From NCBI GenBank assembly GCA_002686115.1, contig NZAF01000190.1, forward strand, positions 1 through 6,855: 6,855 bases of DNA, read 5' to 3'. Below, piece after piece: positions 5,101-6,855 of this stretch (position 1 is its first letter; each line of letters begins with the position of its first letter). The notes under the pieces are model-generated. The model was not told the DNA's origin. It saw only the letters and a program-made list of their open reading frames with translations, and did no database searches. The position numbers were made by a program, and so were the translations under genes. The DNA is from Halobacteriovorax sp. (GTDB lineage: Bacteria; Bdellovibrionota; Bacteriovoracia; Bacteriovoracales; Bacteriovoracaceae).

Positions 5101-6855
5101 TCTATATTAGTAGAAAAACCACAAACCGCTTCAGTTAATGAAACAGTGAAAACTAAATTATTTCCTTCTGTAGCTTGAACATCATTAATTGTAATATTAG
5201 GATTACTTGAACTAGTAGTAATAACACCATCAGTAGAATTAACAGTCTGTGTCCCAGAAGAAATAGTTCCACAACTACTAATAAGCTCTGCACTTCCTGC
5301 AGCTCCGAGCCCATCTCCAACATTTAAGCGATCATTAACTGTTAAGTTGTTGCCGGCCATATCCCAAATACCATTTCTAATAATAAGATCCTGTCCGGCC
5401 CTACTTAAATTTATATTAGAAAGTTGAGTGACTCTTCCACCTGTTTTGTTGACAACAATTTGAGAGCCAAGAAAAAATCCGGATGTACGAGAAATAGTTT
5501 GATCATTGCTACCAACAAAAAAGACTTCATTACTAGTTACACCTGTGAAATTTTCTAAGTAGAAATCACCATGTAAGAAGATATCATAATTACCATTTAT
5601 AGTGTCTGTTCCAATTCTTAAATCTCCGAGCACCGTTATATCTTCAGTGATATTGGTCGCCCCAGTGGACTTATAAATAAATAAATTATTAAATTCAATC
5701 GGACCTGGATCAAGTGTAGCGGTTGCATTACTCACGAGCCTTATCGTTGAATTAGACATATCAACATTTCCTGAGATGTGACGAAATTCAAAACGAACCT
5801 GCATACTTCCCTGCATTGTTACTGTCCCACCAGTAGAGGCAAATGTGATTCCAGATAAGCTATTTGCACCTCCTCCAGAAGCAGAAATAAGCTGATCACT
5901 AGATCCATCAATTCTTAACCTTGTTGATTCTCCCCCTGACCCATTATCATTAACAATCACATCTCCAGAAGCAAAAATCGTCCCGTTAATTAAGTTTCCA
6001 GATAAGTTTGCACTAAGTCTTAGAGTTCCATTTACATCTAAGCTTGTTGTAATACTTCCTTGTCCACCAGCAGATTTATCAAAGGTGAAGTTCCAAAGTT
6101 CATGACTACTCACATCTAACGTAGTTAAATTATTTGAATAAAGACGTACAGTTCCTGAGTTATGAATAAAAGTAGATGATGAATTCACTCTAAAATCATC
6201 TGCTCTGATATTTAAATTACCAGAAGTAGAGGTAAAACTTCCGCCTGTCACAATTAGTCCAGTTCCGGCCCCTTGAAAATCAATCGAACTATTTCCACCA
6301 ACGAAGTTTCCACCTCGATGTCTCCAACCATCATCACCAATTGTAATTGTCCGTCCTGAGTTTTGTGTGATCGTTCCTGCGAAGTCACTAGAAACATCAA
6401 TACCTCTAACATTTATATTTGTATTGATACTTACGTTACACTGAACACAATCGCCATTAAAGTAAGCAATGTCACCACTACCAGGTGCAGATCCTCCATA
6501 CCAGTTTGCACCTGTCGTCCAATTACTATTTCCACCTGCTCCTGACCAAAGGTGTGGATGAGTGTCATTATTTTCAATTGTACCAATACCAGTAGCATCA
6601 GTTATCGTACCTTGATTAGTTCCTGTTAGTGAAACTCTTAATGTTTCGTCTAGCTCATAGGTTGAATCATTATTAGTAACAATTGTAATTGTTCCCGAAG
6701 TTGCCCCACTTGCAATCACAAGTGTGCTATCATTATCCGTGTAGTCAGAGCCAGCTGATGCAGATTGATTATTCGTTGTATAAGTAATATTTGTATCACC
6801 ACATACGGCTTGAGATAGTGAGACAGTAAAGACAAGATCCGTTCCTTCGACTTCA
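2196..6855 (-). CDS. Giant repeat-built surface protein (Calx-beta / solenoid / FGE-like / Ig-like), 5'-partial
   Basis: The frame is open to the right edge, so the N-terminus with any signal peptide is missing; 1552 residues are visible (numbered from the first whole codon, 6854). Domain order: Calx-beta 1 (1-97), Trp/Asn motif 1 (102-125), beta-rich solenoid 1 (126-549), Calx-beta 2 (550-660), Trp/Asn motif 2 (665-687), solenoid 2 (688-1085), Calx-beta 3 (1086-1196), FGE-sulfatase-like domain (1197-1455), bacterial Ig-like domain (1457-1552). The composition is rich in Ser, Thr, Asn, Gly and Asp and poor in Lys, as in secreted extracellular proteins. Calx-beta domains bind Ca2+ and occur in adhesins, and the Trp/Asn motif resembles that at the head of autotransporter-type passengers. 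There is no LPxTG, autotransporter barrel or other recognisable C-terminal sorting signal. I infer a cell-surface adhesin or matrix protein; the ligand is unknown. No ATG in the visible part is a credible start, because coding similarity runs through the edge. Confidence 0.9.
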   Translation of the reverse strand, partial: EVEGTDLVFTVSLSQAVCGDTNITYTTNNQSASAGSDYTDNDSTLVIASGATSGTITIVTNNDSTYELDETLRVSLTGTNQGTITDATGIGTIENNDTHPHLWSGAGGNSNWTTGANWYGGSAPGSGDIAYFNGDCVQCNVSINTNINVRGIDVSSDFAGTITQNSGRTITIGDDGWRHRGGNFVGGNSSIDFQGAGTGLIVTGGSFTSTSGNLNIRADDFRVNSSSTFIHNSGTVRLYSNNLTTLDVSSHELWNFTFDKSAGGQGSITTSLDVNGTLRLSANLSGNLINGTIFASGDVIVNDNGSGGESTRLRIDGSSDQLISASGGGANSLSGITFASTGGTVTMQGSMQVRFEFRHISGNVDMSNSTIRLVSNATATLDPGPIEFNNLFIYKSTGATNITEDITVLGDLRIGTDTINGNYDIFLHGDFYLENFTGVTSNEVFFVGSNDQTISRTSGFFLGSQIVVNKTGGRVTQLSNINLSRAGQDLIIRNGIWDMAGNNLTVNDRLNVGDGLGAAGSAELISSCGTISSGTQTVNSTDGVITTSSSNPNITINDVQATEGNNLVFTVSLTEAVCGFSTNIDYSTSIGTARSGVANDFDAKSGTLVIPSGSLTGTIAVVTNDDSIYEMQEYMYVNLTSTDQGNITDSQAVGTINDNDAASHIWTGLGGDDNWSTDANWLSGVAPVLNDSTQHIVFDSSCTNCNSVIDGSYSIGSLNVLSDYPGANTITFNSGLSMTMARLSQASGVLNLADVTINFYDSFIVTGGTTNMGTSTFRSFDNTPNYIDIGSVEFYNLTFDGAVTGGTRSDTPLTVNGLFTSNGSQNGAADVNAKGDVLFETTRTSFGVLNIVGNSNQTITSTSSPYGQDLIINSTGGTVTFDGYFRIRDELTFSSTNVDLSNSTFEFFGNVNADITSNGVVFQDIVAANYGTGRMLPVDTMYVNGDFTITGDKGLPIGSQNVHVRGSLIDQTSSAFYSGNFILDGSGDQIISSVDNNFNLQSLVVNKASGSVIQQSNLIFDNSGTDLIINDGVWNMNGTDLTINDQLNIGDGVGVAQSAVLNQGCSSITSGTTIIDPTDGLLTTSGENPVISISNASAAEGTNIDFNVTLSEPVCSSVTNISFLTDDDIASISDSDYTDNDGTLIIPAGASSGTISISTTADSKIEVNETLLVTLSSTDQGSLGTSVATGTINNDDLCPTGFVPVNGDENLSTNTFCVMAFEAKDNSGDAVSEASATPWVSLSANDAQARCSAISEAGYSGTFTLISNPEWMTIARDIERTPANWEGEAVGSGHIYRGHSDNSPSNSLQVLDELDPFDSTGNNSSQAGGSGFEQGRAHALTGGSVIWDFAGNVWEWTDWLPGTSSFALGPVDETASSSELSVAASGSLRNIDYKPNNDSYSSANSFGRWSGGSGGAAIRGGAFDSTLDSGAFALDLSRTPASVNSDVGFRCVYREKQAPIAYDFTAPDGSVDSESVITLQYADFNYDLGVSCTTSNFSNVSDSTPCSCDGSGVCTVGITGDVLYTGPANFDFTITDSDGESNTATVIFTINP
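2199..2486 (-). other. C-terminal bacterial Ig-like domain
   Basis: The last 96 residues begin with APIAYDFT and end with a pattern of the type FDFTITDSDGES-TATVIFTI, the usual final strands of Big/cadherin-like repeats in bacterial surface proteins. Four cysteines (residues 1492, 1506, 1508, 1514) lie in the middle, so one or two disulfides are possible, in keeping with an exported domain. It likely acts as a stalk or a terminal binding domain; the exact Ig subfamily is not certain. Confidence 0.65.
2490..3266 (-). other. FGE-sulfatase (SUMF1)-like domain, apparently non-catalytic
   Basis: Visible hallmarks are the entry CPTGFVPV, a middle ISNPEWMTIARDIE, the calcium-site motif GNVWEW (residues 1351-1356), then IRGGAF and a terminal VGFRC (Cys1451). 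This is the formylglycine-generating-enzyme fold, related to C-type lectins. True enzymes carry two catalytic cysteines between the GG(S/A) strand and the terminal GFRC (Cys336 and Cys341 in human SUMF1). Here that stretch contains no cysteine, so sulfatase activation is unlikely and a ligand-binding or structural role is inferred. The other cysteines (1198, 1217, 1251) are N-terminal and probably structural. Confidence 0.8.
3267..3599 (-). repeat. Calx-beta domain 3
   Basis: Third Calx-beta copy, before the FGE-like domain. It shows the family pattern: an AEGT start with the conserved Glu, SEPVC, SDYTDNDGTLIIPAG, then DSKIEVNETLLV and a closing GTINNDD. The acidic residues in these motifs are the usual Ca2+ ligands of the fold. 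It is followed directly by the FGE-like domain rather than by a Trp/Asn motif, which marks the end of the repeat series. Confidence 0.85.
3699..4100 (-). repeat. Solenoid sub-repeat 4
   Basis: Fourth copy of the roughly 130-residue sub-repeat: a VVFQD opening strand, MYVNGDF, VHVRGSL, GSGDQIIS, LVVNKASGSV, then NDGVWNMNGTDLTIND and a closing LNIGDG. It is the same subtype as sub-repeat 2: both end with D-L-I-I, a Trp-Asp/Asn-Met turn, L-T-x-N-D and GDG. Confidence 0.7.
4101..4484 (-). repeat. Solenoid sub-repeat 3
   Basis: Third copy: VEFYNLTFDG opening, LTVNGLF, AKGDVLF, GNSNQTIT, LIINSTGGTV, then TNVDLSNSTFEFFG. It is the same subtype as sub-repeat 1, sharing the (N)VD-M/L-SNST turn and lacking the GDG ending of copies 2 and 4. 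Confidence 0.7.
4794..4862 (-). repeat. Trp/Asn passenger motif 2
   Basis: Pattern IWTGLGGDDNW-STDANW followed by G-x-A-P, then a few residues later CTNC (residues 702-705). Motifs of this type (WxGxGGxxNWxxxxNWxxGxxP) commonly stand at the head of beta-helical passenger regions with autotransporter-associated beta-strand repeats, here marking the switch from Calx-beta 2 to solenoid 2. Confidence 0.7.
4875..5207 (-). repeat. Calx-beta domain 2
   Basis: Second Calx-beta copy with ATEGN, SLTEAVC, GTLVIPSG, NDDSIYEMQE and closing GTINDND. The expected acidic Ca2+ ligands are present, although the SDYTD motif of copies 1 and 3 reads NDFDAK here. Confidence 0.85.
5310..5702 (-). repeat. Solenoid sub-repeat 2
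   Basis: Second copy: IEFNNLFIYK opening, ITVLGDL, IFLHGDF, GSNDQTIS, IVVNKTGGRV, then RNGIWDMAGNNLTVND and LNVGDG. It is the same subtype as sub-repeat 4. Confidence 0.7.
5703..6104 (-). repeat. Solenoid sub-repeat 1
   Basis: First copy: HELWNFTFDK opening, LDVNGTL, FASGDVIV, GSSDQLIS, ITFASTGGTV, then GNVDMSNSTIRL. The short alternating hydrophobic strands and Gly/Asn turns fit a right-handed beta-helix or similar solenoid; the fold is an inference. Confidence 0.7.
6480..6551 (-). repeat. Trp/Asn passenger motif 1
   Basis: Pattern LWSGAGGNSNW-TTGANW followed by YGGSAPG, then CVQC (residues 136-139). It is the counterpart of the motif at 4794-4862 and stands at the same place, 4-5 residues after a Calx-beta domain. 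Confidence 0.7.
6564..6855 (-). repeat. Calx-beta domain 1 (first strand outside the window)
   Basis: The frame enters at the window edge with EVEGTDLVFTVSLSQAVC and continues with SDYTDNDSTLVIASG, NNDSTYELDETLRV and GTIENND, the full Calx-beta pattern minus its first strand. It shows that the coding region extends beyond the right edge. Confidence 0.85.

Larger units (their letters stand above)
3600..5207 (-). repeat. Long-period protein repeat, unit 2
   Basis: About 536 residues running from Calx-beta 2 to just before Calx-beta 3: Calx-beta, Trp/Asn motif, CxxC, two solenoid sub-repeats and the DxLNxGDG-type closing segment. It matches unit 1 in order throughout. The best-conserved part is 114 residues at the unit end (3510-3851 against 5121-5462), which align without gaps at about 50% identity by my count (57 of 114). 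The similarity is at protein level; I see no long identical DNA, so the duplication is old. Confidence 0.8.
5208..6855 (-). repeat. Long-period protein repeat, unit 1 (cut by the window edge)
   Basis: First visible unit: Calx-beta 1, Trp/Asn motif 1, CVQC, sub-repeats 1 and 2, and the closing segment with LNVGDG. The distance from the conserved EG of Calx-beta 1 to that of Calx-beta 2 is 560 residues, against 537 from Calx-beta 2 to 3. The extra length lies in the first half of the solenoid. The unit is essentially complete except for the first strand of its Calx-beta domain. Confidence 0.8.

Noticed and set aside
6717..6719. GTG as a start codon of the giant gene
   Set aside because: It lies inside a Calx-beta domain (in the VIASG strand) and the frame stays open with clear Calx-beta sequence to the window edge.

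Overview
This is an AT-rich bacterial window in which every supported gene lies on the minus strand. Read in the direction of transcription, from the right edge to the left, it holds: (i) the 3' part of a very large gene for a secreted, modular, repeat-built surface protein (2196-6855, its start outside the window); (ii) a small membrane-anchored J-domain protein (1672-2121); (iii) a complete isocitrate dehydrogenase of the long class with a C-terminal extension (130-1572); and (iv) a short non-coding tail ending in a strong intrinsic terminator (1-32).

The organism is inferred. A long-class isocitrate dehydrogenase, AT-rich DNA, good Shine-Dalgarno sites and a giant exported protein combining Calx-beta domains with an FGE/SUMF1-like domain suggest a Gram-negative, probably marine bacterium. 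Bdellovibrionota of the Bacteriovorax/Halobacteriovorax type is my best guess, with moderate to low confidence. No rRNA or marker gene in the window settles it.

The giant gene is the most interesting part. Its 1552 visible residues form a hierarchy. A long unit of about 540-560 residues occurs twice: Calx-beta domain, then a Trp/Asn-rich passenger-type motif with CxxC, then a beta-rich solenoid-like stretch. Each solenoid contains two copies of a roughly 130-residue sub-repeat, giving four in total. A third Calx-beta domain follows, then an FGE-sulfatase/C-type-lectin-like domain that lacks the catalytic cysteines, and finally a bacterial Ig-like domain. Cysteines recur at matched positions in the units, including a pair exactly 50 residues apart in both copies. 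The visible part ends with no recognisable C-terminal sorting signal. The likely role is adhesion or cell-surface binding.

The gaps between genes are 74 and 99 bases. The giant gene and the J-protein gene could share a transcript, because I see no terminator between them. The isocitrate dehydrogenase has its own candidate sigma70 promoter and a strong ribosome binding site. I see no functional link between the metabolic gene and the surface protein. There are no RNA genes, CRISPR arrays, insertion sequences or complete mobile elements.
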